Program-made: the position numbers and the translations under genes
Notes under the pieces: model-generated
Told to the model about the DNA's origin: nothing
Database searches by the model: none
What the model saw: the letters and a program-made list of their open reading frames with translations, nothing else
Assembly (NCBI RefSeq): GCF_048282545.1
Contig: NZ_CP182485.1
Span: 744,001 to 808,000 of the forward strand
Reading direction: 5' to 3'
Source: Opacimonas immobilis
GTDB lineage: Bacteria; Pseudomonadota; Gammaproteobacteria; Enterobacterales; Alteromonadaceae
Length of the DNA stretch: 64,000 nt
In this document: positions 7,879-16,641 of the stretch, in pieces
Numbering within the stretch: the first letter of the stretch is position 1
Layout: each line of letters starts with the position of its first letter

Positions 7879-8640
7879 TTACTCATGATACCCCGACAAA
7901 AACGCCTGCCATTGCGACTCGTCCATATAATATTCGTTTATACGCACTTGCTCCTTGTCCAATGAGCGTTTCAGTCGAGCAATATTAGCCGCTTTCCAAA
8001 GCTCTGCTTGATTGTCTTGCGGACGGTGTTCACAGCGGTCAAAATCGATGAGCCAGACTGCTTGCTGGGCATCCACTAGGATATTGTGAATATTGAGATC
8101 ATGATGGTAGATAGCCAAATCATGCATCTTTTTAACTATACGTCCAGCACGGCGCCATAGGTCTTCCGCTAAGGGTTCTTTACACAAGTGATGATGAAAG
8201 TCCCGAGCATGTGGAATCGCTTCCAACAATAAGGCATTGCGATAGGTAAGCATCGATTGCTTACACCAGCCGGCAATAGGATTGGGGACATTTAACCCTT
8301 GTGTGCGCATGTACAAAAGCAAATCAATCTCGCGTTGCACTCTGGTTTGGTCGAGACCGCGATAAAAGAACTTATCCTTGGTCAGATGGCGCACCATGCC
8401 ACCCCGCAAATAGCGCCGCAGCACCATCGTCCGGCCTTCATGAGCAATAAAGTAGGTTTTACCTCGACCCACGCGCACGGCCATCACTGCATTTTGCTCC
8501 TGCCAATAATGCGGCTTGAACCAACGACTATGAATGTGTTGATTGCATTGCGGTACATACACAAATTGCTTAGGTTGTGGCTCCGCTTGCCATTCCCATG
8601 CACCAGTATGATTGAGTGAATCGCTGTGTGGTTCCGCCAT
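7879..8640 (-). CDS. kdkA: 3-deoxy-D-manno-octulosonic acid kinase
   Basis: A 253-residue kinase-fold protein of the KdkA/Kdo kinase family, which phosphorylates Kdo at position 4 in the LPS inner core. Kinase motifs are in order: a YFIAHEGRTMVLRRYLRGG N-lobe, the catalytic HHDLNIHNIL loop and a DFDRC metal motif. Divergent from a family 9 glycosyltransferase, which fits an LPS core role. Kdo kinases occur in bacteria whose lipid A carries a single Kdo, so this predicts that LPS type. Confidence 0.9.
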   Translation of the reverse strand: MAEPHSDSLNHTGAWEWQAEPQPKQFVYVPQCNQHIHSRWFKPHYWQEQNAVMAVRVGRGKTYFIAHEGRTMVLRRYLRGGMVRHLTKDKFFYRGLDQTRVQREIDLLLYMRTQGLNVPNPIAGWCKQSMLTYRNALLLEAIPHARDFHHHLCKEPLAEDLWRRAGRIVKKMHDLAIYHHDLNIHNILVDAQQAVWLIDFDRCEHRPQDNQAELWKAANIARLKRSLDKEQVRINEYYMDESQWQAFLSGYHE

Positions 8641-8679
8641 AAGAATTGGGTTTCTTGGTTTTTTTCTTGTACTTTATAG

Positions 8680-8711
8680 CAGATTGTAATCAAATACAGG
8701 TATTAAATCTG
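8680..8711. repeat. bulged inverted repeat in the kdkA / glycosyltransferase divergent region
   Basis: CAGATT-G-TAAT (8680-8690) pairs with ATTAAATCTG (8702-8711): 10 bp with one bulged G and an 11-nt loop. It lies between two divergent LPS genes, 36 bp before the glycosyltransferase ATG, just after a TTTATA box. It could be an operator or a leader hairpin. No T-run follows on either side in the right place for a terminator. Confidence 0.3.
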
Positions 8712-8747
8712 AAAAAAATCGCTTTGAGCTCTCAATTTACCCAATTT

Positions 8748-9785
8748 ATGTCAAAAAATGCTCCTCCTCAATCTGTTTGTTTAATGCGTCTTTCCGCAAT
8801 CGGCGATGTGACTCACGCTTTAGCGATGGTGACTCGGATAAAAAATGCTTGGCCGGAAACCAAGCTCACTTGGATCATCGGTAAAGTAGAATATCAATTG
8901 CTCAAGCACACCTCAGGTATTGAATTTATTGTTTGTGATAAACGTGCAAAAAATGCACGCGCGGAACTCAAACGTGTGCTAAAAGGCCGAGAGTTTGATG
9001 TCCTACTGCAGATGCAAGTTGCGTTTCGGGCGAATTGGTTAGGCTCTGTAGTGCGTGCCAAGCGTCGTATCGGTTTTGATAAAGCTCGCAGTAAAGAACT
9101 GCATTCTTGGTTTATCAATGAACGAATTCAAGGTGACGCGCGAGTCCATGTGTTGGATGGATTTATGCAGTTTGCGGATGCGATGGGTGTGCCGGAGGCG
9201 CCAGTTAAGTGGGATTTAGGTATCCCACAGGCAGAATTGGAATGGGCACAGGCGCAAGCCGCAACACTTGATCGCTTTATCATCATCGCTCCCGCTGCGT
9301 CCAAAGCTCAACGCAATTGGCTCAATGAATATTACGCCAAAGTAATCGATTGGTGTGCGGTACAAGAGATCAATGTCGTGCTATGTGGTGGGCCTGGTCC
9401 TTTAGATAAGGCTTGCCAGAAAGGTATCCATGCGCACACTCAGAATGTTACGTTAGATTTGATTGGACAAACATCCTTACTGCAAATGGCAGCACTGATA
9501 CAACAGTCGGTCTGTGTCATTGCTCCAGACACCGGTCCTGCGCACATGGCATCAATGATGGGTATTCCCGTATTGGGCTTGTATGCTCATTCTAACCCAT
9601 TACGTACTGGCCCGTATGGTTATGTTGAACTCACTGTTTCGGTGTATCCTGAAGCGATTGAGGCCGAGTATGGCAAGCCATGGCAAGCACTTGGCTGGGG
9701 GAAACGGGCGCACGGTGACGATTTGATGGGAAAAATCACACCAGACAAAGTCATAAAGCGTTTGCAAAATATGCTCTCAATATAA
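8748..9785 (+). CDS. family 9 glycosyltransferase (heptosyltransferase-like)
   Basis: A 345-residue enzyme starting MSKNAPPQSVCLMRLSAIGD. The frame is open further up to 8646, but homology to the family begins here. It has the GT9 signatures: the N-terminal RLSAIGDVTHALA loop, IIAPAASKAQRNW for the nucleotide-sugar domain, and APDTGPAHMAS near the C-terminus. These resemble ADP-heptose:LPS heptosyltransferases. It is divergent from kdkA, so both probably build the LPS inner core. Whether it is a WaaC, WaaF or other transferase cannot be decided from sequence. Confidence 0.85.
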   Translation: MSKNAPPQSVCLMRLSAIGDVTHALAMVTRIKNAWPETKLTWIIGKVEYQLLKHTSGIEFIVCDKRAKNARAELKRVLKGREFDVLLQMQVAFRANWLGSVVRAKRRIGFDKARSKELHSWFINERIQGDARVHVLDGFMQFADAMGVPEAPVKWDLGIPQAELEWAQAQAATLDRFIIIAPAASKAQRNWLNEYYAKVIDWCAVQEINVVLCGGPGPLDKACQKGIHAHTQNVTLDLIGQTSLLQMAALIQQSVCVIAPDTGPAHMASMMGIPVLGLYAHSNPLRTGPYGYVELTVSVYPEAIEAEYGKPWQALGWGKRAHGDDLMGKITPDKVIKRLQNMLSI

Positions 9786-9938
9786 ATTTTTTATTTTATT
9801 CACAGTAAATATCAGGCAATTCCTACAAACTTTTCTATATTTATAAAGAGAAATTTTTTTGAATGGCTATGGATGGCGCCAAGGAGTATGATTTTTGCCA
9901 TCATTTGCCTCAAGCCTTTACACTATCTTGGTTTGCCC

Positions 9939-12365
9939 ATGACCAAGTATCTGAGTATTAGCCAAAAAATCTTTATTTTGATGGTCGCATTGTTGTGTAT
10001 GATCCTTGTCTTTGTTATCACGATGACCTTTTCTGAATCTCGCTCCAGTATACAGCGCATGGAACAGGATTATCTGGACATGCACTTTGCAGAGTTTATG
10101 GTGGTCAAGAGACTTCATAGTAAGAATTTGTCAGTCTTACTCGAAGCAGAGATAGAGCAATCCAATAATTCATTAACTAAACTTTCCGAAGCTTTACAGT
10201 CGCAAATGTCGTTTTGGCAGTTAAATGAGTTAGTCACGCAGGCATGGATTTTTGATGCCCGTGGCGAAACGGTTTATGAATCAAGTCAGCAAAGGCTTCC
10301 CTTCAAACATTATGATATAACTCGGCAGTCATTAGTGAACCAAGCGCCACAGATTTGGTGCGTACAAGATTGCTTGATGTATGTTGCAGTTCCGTTTACA
10401 GATAGTCTGGGTCAGCGCTACATCGTCTATGTTGCACAAACTATGACGCAAATTATGGCGGATTTATATTTGACGACCGGGGCATTAATTTCACAAGTCA
10501 GTGTGATTTCGGATAAGCAATTACGGTATCGTTTGAATCACCATGTGGAAACATCGTACAACACAAAAAAACTTTACACCCCAGTAACCGAAGCCTTAGC
10601 GAAAGTGAAAGATGACACGTTTTTGCAAAGTGGCATGACACTAAACCATCAAGGACAGATGTATTTTATCAGTTTTGTGCAACTCAACCCGACTCAAGAG
10701 CACCATCATCAGTATTTGGTCTTTATGCAAGATGTACAGTCGCAGGTACAATCTCGCGAGGCTTTTGCGACCAGTATCGTCATCGTGGCATTAGTGATTC
10801 TCACGTTGTTCAGTCTTATCTTTTACTCTTTTACCGCTAAATATCGCAAGCGTTTAACCAATCTAGTTGAACGCTTCCCTATGATTAAAGACAATAAATT
10901 TGAAGCATTCAGTTCGCAGAAACTGAAAGTGCATCGCTCGTTCGCTGATGAGCTAGACATGTTAGACGACGCAGCAATGCATCTGGCAAAAGAACTAGCG
11001 GAACTCCATCAAAAAATGTCTGATGATGAATCTAAACTGCGCTCATTGGCTATGTATGATGAGCTCACTCAGCTGGCAAACCGCAACAAGTTGAATGATT
11101 TTTTACATGATTCGATCATTCGGATGCGCCGGGATAAAAAACCTTTTGGTGTGATCTTGATTGACTTGGATGACTTCAAAAAAATTAACGACGGGCAAGG
11201 TCATACGGTCGGTGACCAACTCCTTCAAGAACTGGCAAAGCGCCTACGAGGGTTAGTTCGTGAAGTCGATCTCGTATGTCGCTTTGGTGGTGACGAGTTT
11301 GCGATTGTAGTAGAAGACATTGCCAATGTGCGCGATGCGAATATCGTTGCGGATAAAGTGTTAGCGCTATTTGAAGTGCCTTTTGCGATCAATGATTTAC
11401 AATTTTTTGTTTCGGTGAGTTTGGGGATGACAGTGTGCAACTCAGCCGTACTCAATGGTGATGAAATCATCCGTCAAGCGGATATGGCAATGTATAGAGC
11501 TAAAGAGGTAATGGGAAACAGTAAGCGCTTATATGACGCAGTACTCAATAGTGAAGTGATCCGTAAGATTGAATTGGAGCATGAAGCGCGAGAAGCGTTG
11601 GAACATGAACATTTTTACCTCGCTTTACAGCCGATTATTGACATCCGTACCAATGATTTACATGGATTTGAGGCTCTATTGCGTTGGCGCCACCCTGAAA
11701 AAGGGTTGATATCACCAACAGAATTTATCCCAATTTTGGAAAACTCAACCTTTATGCTTAACCTTGATTACTATGTGCTTGAACGCAGTATGAAAACGTT
11801 ACAGTTTTTGAAAACACTGGGTTATGAAACACAAACCATTGCGATTAACCTCTCAGCCATGCAATTTTTGGATCGCAATTTAGTCCCGTATCTTGAGCGT
11901 ATGTTCAACAAGTATCAAATTGAACCTGAGCGCTTAGAGTTAGAGCTGACGGAACGCACCCTAGTGTCAGATGTGAAACATACGTCAAAAGTCATGCTCG
12001 ACTTGCGCAAAGTCGGGGTGAAAATTTCCATTGATGATTTTGGCACGGGCTACTCTTCTCTGAGCTATCTCAGTACCATGCCGGTGACAAAAATCAAGAT
12101 TGACCAGAGTTTCGTCAACGGTATGCTAGAAAACAAAACCGACGATCAAATTGTGACCTCGACCATCGCCATGGTGCGCAATATTGGGATGACGGTTGTG
12201 GCAGAAGGCGTCGAAACGCTTGAACAATATATGTTTTTGCGAGACCTGGATTGTGACTTCGCCCAAGGTTTTTTAATCGCCAAACCGATCCCTGAGCATC
12301 AATTACGAATGAGCCTAGATCAATGCATACTCGATCAAAAATGGGTCCCACCTCGAACAAGTTAA
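9939..12365 (+). CDS. membrane GGDEF-EAL cyclic-di-GMP protein
   Basis: About 808 residues. An N-terminal membrane segment, a periplasmic sensor of roughly 240 residues with a Cys pair (WCVQDCLMY), and a second membrane segment (IVIVALVILTLFSLIF) precede a diguanylate cyclase domain with intact RFGGDEF and an I-site RxxD (REVD) five residues before it. The EAL domain has EALLRW, ELTE, DDFGTGYSSL, KIDQSFV and VAEGVE. Both enzymatic sites therefore look usable. The start is uncertain: in-frame ATGs also lie at 9873 and 9888, and the last has AGGAG only one base upstream. Confidence 0.9.
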   Translation: MTKYLSISQKIFILMVALLCMILVFVITMTFSESRSSIQRMEQDYLDMHFAEFMVVKRLHSKNLSVLLEAEIEQSNNSLTKLSEALQSQMSFWQLNELVTQAWIFDARGETVYESSQQRLPFKHYDITRQSLVNQAPQIWCVQDCLMYVAVPFTDSLGQRYIVYVAQTMTQIMADLYLTTGALISQVSVISDKQLRYRLNHHVETSYNTKKLYTPVTEALAKVKDDTFLQSGMTLNHQGQMYFISFVQLNPTQEHHHQYLVFMQDVQSQVQSREAFATSIVIVALVILTLFSLIFYSFTAKYRKRLTNLVERFPMIKDNKFEAFSSQKLKVHRSFADELDMLDDAAMHLAKELAELHQKMSDDESKLRSLAMYDELTQLANRNKLNDFLHDSIIRMRRDKKPFGVILIDLDDFKKINDGQGHTVGDQLLQELAKRLRGLVREVDLVCRFGGDEFAIVVEDIANVRDANIVADKVLALFEVPFAINDLQFFVSVSLGMTVCNSAVLNGDEIIRQADMAMYRAKEVMGNSKRLYDAVLNSEVIRKIELEHEAREALEHEHFYLALQPIIDIRTNDLHGFEALLRWRHPEKGLISPTEFIPILENSTFMLNLDYYVLERSMKTLQFLKTLGYETQTIAINLSAMQFLDRNLVPYLERMFNKYQIEPERLELELTERTLVSDVKHTSKVMLDLRKVGVKISIDDFGTGYSSLSYLSTMPVTKIKIDQSFVNGMLENKTDDQIVTSTIAMVRNIGMTVVAEGVETLEQYMFLRDLDCDFAQGFLIAKPIPEHQLRMSLDQCILDQKWVPPRTS

Positions 12366-12461
12366 CTCTTTGAATTATTTACCTTAGCATCTGTACTGCG
12401 ATGGCTGTCTGAATTACACTATTTGCATAAAAAGAAAAATCGACGACAGAGATACATAAAT

Positions 12462-13655
12462 ATGAGCAGTGCATTTATAGCGCATCTGCGTGCGCAAATA
12501 GATGAGGTAAAAGCTAACGGGCTTTACAAATCCGAGCGGATCATCACCTCTCAACAACAAGGACAAGTGGCGGTTGGCGAGCGCGATGTTCTGAATTTTT
12601 GTGCGAATAACTATTTAGGCCTTGCCAATCATCCCGATATTATCGCAGCCGCCAAAGAGGGTTTAGACAGCCATGGCTTTGGTATGGCATCAGTGCGATT
12701 TATTTGTGGCACTCAAGACATTCACAAACAATTAGAGCAGCAAATCAGTGAGTTTTTAGGCATGGAAGATACGATTCTGTATCCATCCTGTTTTGATGCG
12801 AATGGTGGCTTGTTTGAAACCATTTTAAGCGCAGAAGATGCCATTATTTCAGACAGTCTCAATCATGCCAGTATCATTGATGGTGTGCGCTTATCGAAAG
12901 CACAGCGTTTTCGCTATGCCAGCAATGACATGTCTTCTTTAGAGGAGCAACTAAAAGCAGCTGACGCTGCAGGGTCGCGCTTTAAGCTCATAGCTACCGA
13001 TGGTGTATTTTCGATGGACGGGGTTATCGCCAACCTGAAAGGGGTCTGTGATTTAGCTGAGCGATACAATGCGATGGTGATGGTGGATGATTGCCATGCA
13101 ACGGGATTTGTTGGCAAAGATGGCCGAGGCTCACATGAACATTGCGATGTCATGGGGCGGGTAGATATTTTGACTGGCACTTTGGGGAAGGCGCTCGGTG
13201 GTGCTTCCGGCGGTTATACCAGTGGCAAAAAAGAAGTGATTGAATGGCTACGTCAGCGTTCTCGTCCGTACCTATTTTCTAATTCAGTGGCGCCACCGAT
13301 TGTGGCTGCAGCACAGAAAGCCTTTGCGATGATGGCGGATGGCGCTGAGCTTAGAGCGTCATTAACACGCAATGCCAAACATTTTCGTGCGCGGATGTTG
13401 GCAGCGGGGTTTACCTTGAGTGGTCAAGATCATGCGATCATTCCAGTGATGTTAGGTGATGCCCAACTTGCGGCGACGATGGCCGATAACATGCTCGAAA
13501 AAGGCGTGTACGTCGTTGGGTTTTCTTACCCGGTCGTACCGCAAGGCCAGGCACGGATCCGTACGCAAATGTCTGCAGCGCATACTCTTGAACAAGTTGA
13601 TTATGCCATTGATTGCTTTATTGAAGTCGGTCGTGACCTTGGGGTCATCCAATGA
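12462..13655 (+). CDS. kbl: glycine C-acetyltransferase (2-amino-3-ketobutyrate CoA ligase)
   Basis: A 397-residue PLP enzyme that cleaves 2-amino-3-ketobutyrate with CoA to glycine and acetyl-CoA, the second step of threonine catabolism. The PLP lysine is in TGTLGKALGGASGG, with the MVDDCHATGF cofactor loop ahead of it. The frame opens at 12423, but the family start is the ATG at 12462 (MSSAFIAHL). Its stop overlaps the tdh start (ATGA), so the two are translationally coupled. Confidence 0.96.
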   Translation: MSSAFIAHLRAQIDEVKANGLYKSERIITSQQQGQVAVGERDVLNFCANNYLGLANHPDIIAAAKEGLDSHGFGMASVRFICGTQDIHKQLEQQISEFLGMEDTILYPSCFDANGGLFETILSAEDAIISDSLNHASIIDGVRLSKAQRFRYASNDMSSLEEQLKAADAAGSRFKLIATDGVFSMDGVIANLKGVCDLAERYNAMVMVDDCHATGFVGKDGRGSHEHCDVMGRVDILTGTLGKALGGASGGYTSGKKEVIEWLRQRSRPYLFSNSVAPPIVAAAQKAFAMMADGAELRASLTRNAKHFRARMLAAGFTLSGQDHAIIPVMLGDAQLAATMADNMLEKGVYVVGFSYPVVPQGQARIRTQMSAAHTLEQVDYAIDCFIEVGRDLGVIQ

Positions 13656-14680
13656 AAGCGCTGGCCAAATTAAAATCAGAACCGGGTATTTGGTTAACCG
13701 ATGTACCTAAGCCTGAGGTCGGTCCCAATGACCTACTGATTAAAATTCGTAAAACCGCAATTTGTGGTACAGATATGCATATTTACAACTGGGATACTTG
13801 GTCGCAAAAGACCATTCCAGTACCCATGGTGGTAGGCCATGAATACGTGGGTGAAGTGGTTGACATGGGCTCGGAGGTCAGAGGCTTTGCCGTCGGCGAT
13901 CGCGTCTCTGGTGAAGGCCATATCACCTGTGGGCATTGCCGAAACTGTCGTGCTGGTCGTCGTCACTTGTGTCGTAATACTGAGGGGGTTGGGGTGAATC
14001 GCGCTGGCGCGTTTGCAGAGTATTTAGTGATCCCTGCATTTAATGCGTTTAAGATCCCAGACAATATCAGTGATGACTTGGCTGCAATTTTTGACCCGTT
14101 TGGCAATGCGGTGCATACCACATTGGCGTTTGACTTGGTTGGCGAAGATGTTCTGATCACAGGAGCCGGTCCCATTGGTATTATGGCGGCGGCGGTTGCC
14201 AAACACGTCGGGGCTCGACATGTGGTGATCACCGATATCAATCCATATCGATTAGCGTTAGCTGAACAAATGGGTGCGACACAAGCGGTGAATGTTGCGC
14301 AAACTAACTTGTCTGATGTGATGGATGAGTTGGGTATGAGCGAAGGCTTTGATATTGGATTAGAGATGTCAGGTGTTCCGCAAGCCTTTACCAGTATGCT
14401 CGATACCATGAATCACGGCGGTAAGATTGCCATGCTTGGTATACCTCCAGATTCGGTCGCGATTGATTGGAATCAGGTGATTTTTAAAGGGCTGACCATC
14501 AAAGGCATTTATGGCCGTGAGATGTTTGAAACTTGGTACAAGATGGCCAGCTTAATTCAAAGTGGCTTAGATTTATCGCCAATCATCACGCATCAAATGC
14601 CTGTAGAAGAATATTTATCAGGGTTTGAGACCATGCAATCAGGACAATCGGGTAAAGTCATATTAAACTGGCAAAGTTAA
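13652..14680 (+). CDS. tdh: L-threonine 3-dehydrogenase
   Basis: A 342-residue zinc-dependent medium-chain dehydrogenase converting threonine to 2-amino-3-ketobutyrate, which kbl then cleaves. The catalytic zinc site is in ICGTDMH and GHEYVGEV. The structural zinc site is CGHCRNCRAGRRHLC. The NAD fold has ITGAGPIGIMAA. Length equals the E. coli enzyme within one residue. It overlaps kbl by 4 bp and is followed after 23 bp by glpE. Confidence 0.97.
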   Translation: MKALAKLKSEPGIWLTDVPKPEVGPNDLLIKIRKTAICGTDMHIYNWDTWSQKTIPVPMVVGHEYVGEVVDMGSEVRGFAVGDRVSGEGHITCGHCRNCRAGRRHLCRNTEGVGVNRAGAFAEYLVIPAFNAFKIPDNISDDLAAIFDPFGNAVHTTLAFDLVGEDVLITGAGPIGIMAAAVAKHVGARHVVITDINPYRLALAEQMGATQAVNVAQTNLSDVMDELGMSEGFDIGLEMSGVPQAFTSMLDTMNHGGKIAMLGIPPDSVAIDWNQVIFKGLTIKGIYGREMFETWYKMASLIQSGLDLSPIITHQMPVEEYLSGFETMQSGQSGKVILNWQS

Positions 14681-14703
14681 CCATTTAAGTTAGGATTACA
14701 TTA

Positions 14704-15033
14704 ATGACCACCTACAAACATATTGACGTTGCCCAAACCAAAGCTCGATTGGCGAATGACGAAGTCGTTGTTGTCGATATTCGCGATGAAAACAGCTTTG
14801 CTCAAGCTCATATTCCGGGTTCTCGCCATTTGGATAATGGCTCTCTGAGTCGTTTTTTGGCTGAAGTGGATTATGAGACACCAGTAGTAGTCACTTGTTA
14901 TCACGGGATCAGTTCACAACCTGCCGCGGCCTATATCGCCGAGCAAGGCTTTGATGAGGTATATAGCATGGACGGTGGGTTTACCTTGTGGCAATCTACC
15001 TTTCCAGAGGATGTTGCATCAGACAAGGAATAA
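14704..15033 (+). CDS. glpE: thiosulfate sulfurtransferase GlpE (rhodanese)
   Basis: A 109-residue single-domain rhodanese. The active-site loop is CYHGISS with the catalytic Cys near residue 65, as in E. coli GlpE. It is 3 bp upstream of glpG, the usual pair. A weak GTTAGGAT ribosome-binding site lies upstream. Role: transfer of sulfane sulfur to thiol acceptors in the cytoplasm; the physiological partner is unknown. Confidence 0.94.
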   Translation: MTTYKHIDVAQTKARLANDEVVVVDIRDENSFAQAHIPGSRHLDNGSLSRFLAEVDYETPVVVTCYHGISSQPAAAYIAEQGFDEVYSMDGGFTLWQSTFPEDVASDKE

Positions 15034-15036
15034 ATA

Positions 15037-15885
15037 ATGGATGACCCAGTGCGCTTAGTGTGTTTTCGACAAGCGTCTCACGGCCAAGTGCTGGTTGATT
15101 ACTTGTGTGCGCAACAACTGCCTTGTGAGCTGAGACAAGAGGCTCAGCAGTTTTGCGTCATGCTTCAGCACGAGGCAGACCTGGCCAAAGCGCAAGCTAT
15201 CCTCAATCACTATCTTGATGCGCCTCACGATCCCCGCTACCAAGCAGCAAGCTGGGACTCAGGTAAAGTACGCTCGATTCGTTCAGGCTCTGTGACTGTA
15301 CCGTCAGGATGGTTTGATGAAGCACTTAAAACCCCACTGGTGACAAGTGTACTGGTGCTGAGTTCGGTTATTTTTATGTTGATGCCGTTGCGCGACACGG
15401 GTATGTGGATCTATTCACATTTGTTTATCGCTCCGTTAAATGAGTTAGCGGTCACCCACGAGTGGTGGCGGTTACTCACACCGGCGTTTATTCATTTTTC
15501 GTTTATGCACATCGCCTTTAATTTGTTGTGGTGGTGGATCTTAGGACAGCAGATTGAACTGCGCATGGGACGCTCTACCTTATTGCTTTTACTGATGTCA
15601 ATTGGCGTGATTTCTAATGTAGGACAATTAATGGTGTCGGGACCTAATTTTGGTGGTCTTTCCGGTGTGGTTTACGGTTTGCTCGGGTTTTACTGGATAT
15701 TGGGCTGGCTCAGGCCGCAGTGGGGCTTTGTGCTCAACAAAGGGGTCATTGGCCTCATGCTGGCTTGGTTGGCCTTGGGTTATGTCGATATTTTACCGGT
15801 TAATATGGCCAATACAGCGCATACACTCGGATTGCTAGCGGGTATGATCTGGGCGGTGGTTTTTGCGCAGTTGGGTAAGCGTTAA
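15037..15885 (+). CDS. glpG: rhomboid intramembrane serine protease GlpG
   Basis: A 282-residue membrane protease. It has the N-terminal cytoplasmic domain (residues 1-80), then six membrane spans. The catalytic Ser is in GGLSGVVYGLLGF, the His in NTAHTLGLLAG, and the WWRLLTPAFIHFSFMHIAFN loop precedes them. Length is close to the E. coli 276. It is the last gene of the kbl-tdh-glpE-glpG run. Confidence 0.95.
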   Translation: MDDPVRLVCFRQASHGQVLVDYLCAQQLPCELRQEAQQFCVMLQHEADLAKAQAILNHYLDAPHDPRYQAASWDSGKVRSIRSGSVTVPSGWFDEALKTPLVTSVLVLSSVIFMLMPLRDTGMWIYSHLFIAPLNELAVTHEWWRLLTPAFIHFSFMHIAFNLLWWWILGQQIELRMGRSTLLLLLMSIGVISNVGQLMVSGPNFGGLSGVVYGLLGFYWILGWLRPQWGFVLNKGVIGLMLAWLALGYVDILPVNMANTAHTLGLLAGMIWAVVFAQLGKR

Positions 15886-15992
15886 TTACTGCTGATAAAG
15901 ATATTTGGCAAATAATACATCTCTCAATGGGTTTTCGAAACCGGTGATAACATTCCCGCGGCGAATAAAAGGGTAAGTATGAGCTGTTGCAT
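15886..15992 (-). pseudogene. possible gene remnant between glpG and ubiC
   Basis: On the minus strand an ATG at 15992 opens a 22-codon frame that looks like a signal peptide (MQQLILTLLFAAGMLSPV) and stops at 15924. A second frame continues with a protein-like tail (NPLRDVLFAKYLYQQ) and stops at 15886, right at the glpG stop. A single frameshift would join them. The tail resembles the end of FliL-like proteins, and a fliL-like gene next to ubiC is known in related bacteria from memory. This is weak evidence; the 213-bp gap otherwise shows nothing. Confidence 0.2.
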
Positions 15993-16098
15993 AATGACCA
16001 TTGGATTTATGCAAAATTATTTACCACTGTATTGGCAAGTAAGGTAAGATCTGCACCGAATTTTTTATGACTTGAGTCAGCACTAAGGATTCTGTTAC

Positions 16099-16641
16099 GT
16101 GACATTGCCGACCCATCTGACATCGCTATCTGAACACTTAGCCGACCAATCGTGGCATAACGATTTGGTATTGAGTTCTCATGCGCGCGAATGGTTGTTG
16201 GCAACCGAGTCATTAACCGAACGTTTAGTGTCGGTGACCGATGGCTTTGCTGTGCAACTTGTGCAGCAATCGGATTTGCCATTGCACGCGAGCGAAAGAG
16301 CCGTGTTGCAAGAAGACCAATATGTTGTGCGCGAGGTCGTGTTGCATGACGCGGGCATTCCCTTGGTATTTGCGCGTTCTGTGATCCCTCAATCGCTTTG
16401 CCAAGGTGAGTTTGTGGGACTAGGCAATCAGCCATTGGGCAAAATTTTGTTTAACGATACGCGCTTTGTGCGCCAGCCATTTACGTTGACGCGAATTACT
16501 CAGGATTCTGCTTTTGCTCAAGCGTGGGATGCGACAGCGGATTTGTTTGGTCGTCGCTCAGTGTTTGCGTTTGCTGATTCACAACTGCTCGTCGCTGAGG
16601 TTTTTTTACCTTCATCACCAGCATACGGAGCATCGCAATGA
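16099..16641 (+). CDS. ubiC: chorismate-pyruvate lyase
   Basis: A 180-residue enzyme that makes 4-hydroxybenzoate from chorismate, the entry step of ubiquinone synthesis. It uses a GTG start, with AAGGA 9 nt upstream. The core carries VLQEDQYVVREVVLHD with the conserved Arg, and LGNQPLGKILFND. Its stop overlaps the ubiA ATG, so the pair is coupled. Confidence 0.93.
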   Translation: MTLPTHLTSLSEHLADQSWHNDLVLSSHAREWLLATESLTERLVSVTDGFAVQLVQQSDLPLHASERAVLQEDQYVVREVVLHDAGIPLVFARSVIPQSLCQGEFVGLGNQPLGKILFNDTRFVRQPFTLTRITQDSAFAQAWDATADLFGRRSVFAFADSQLLVAEVFLPSSPAYGASQ

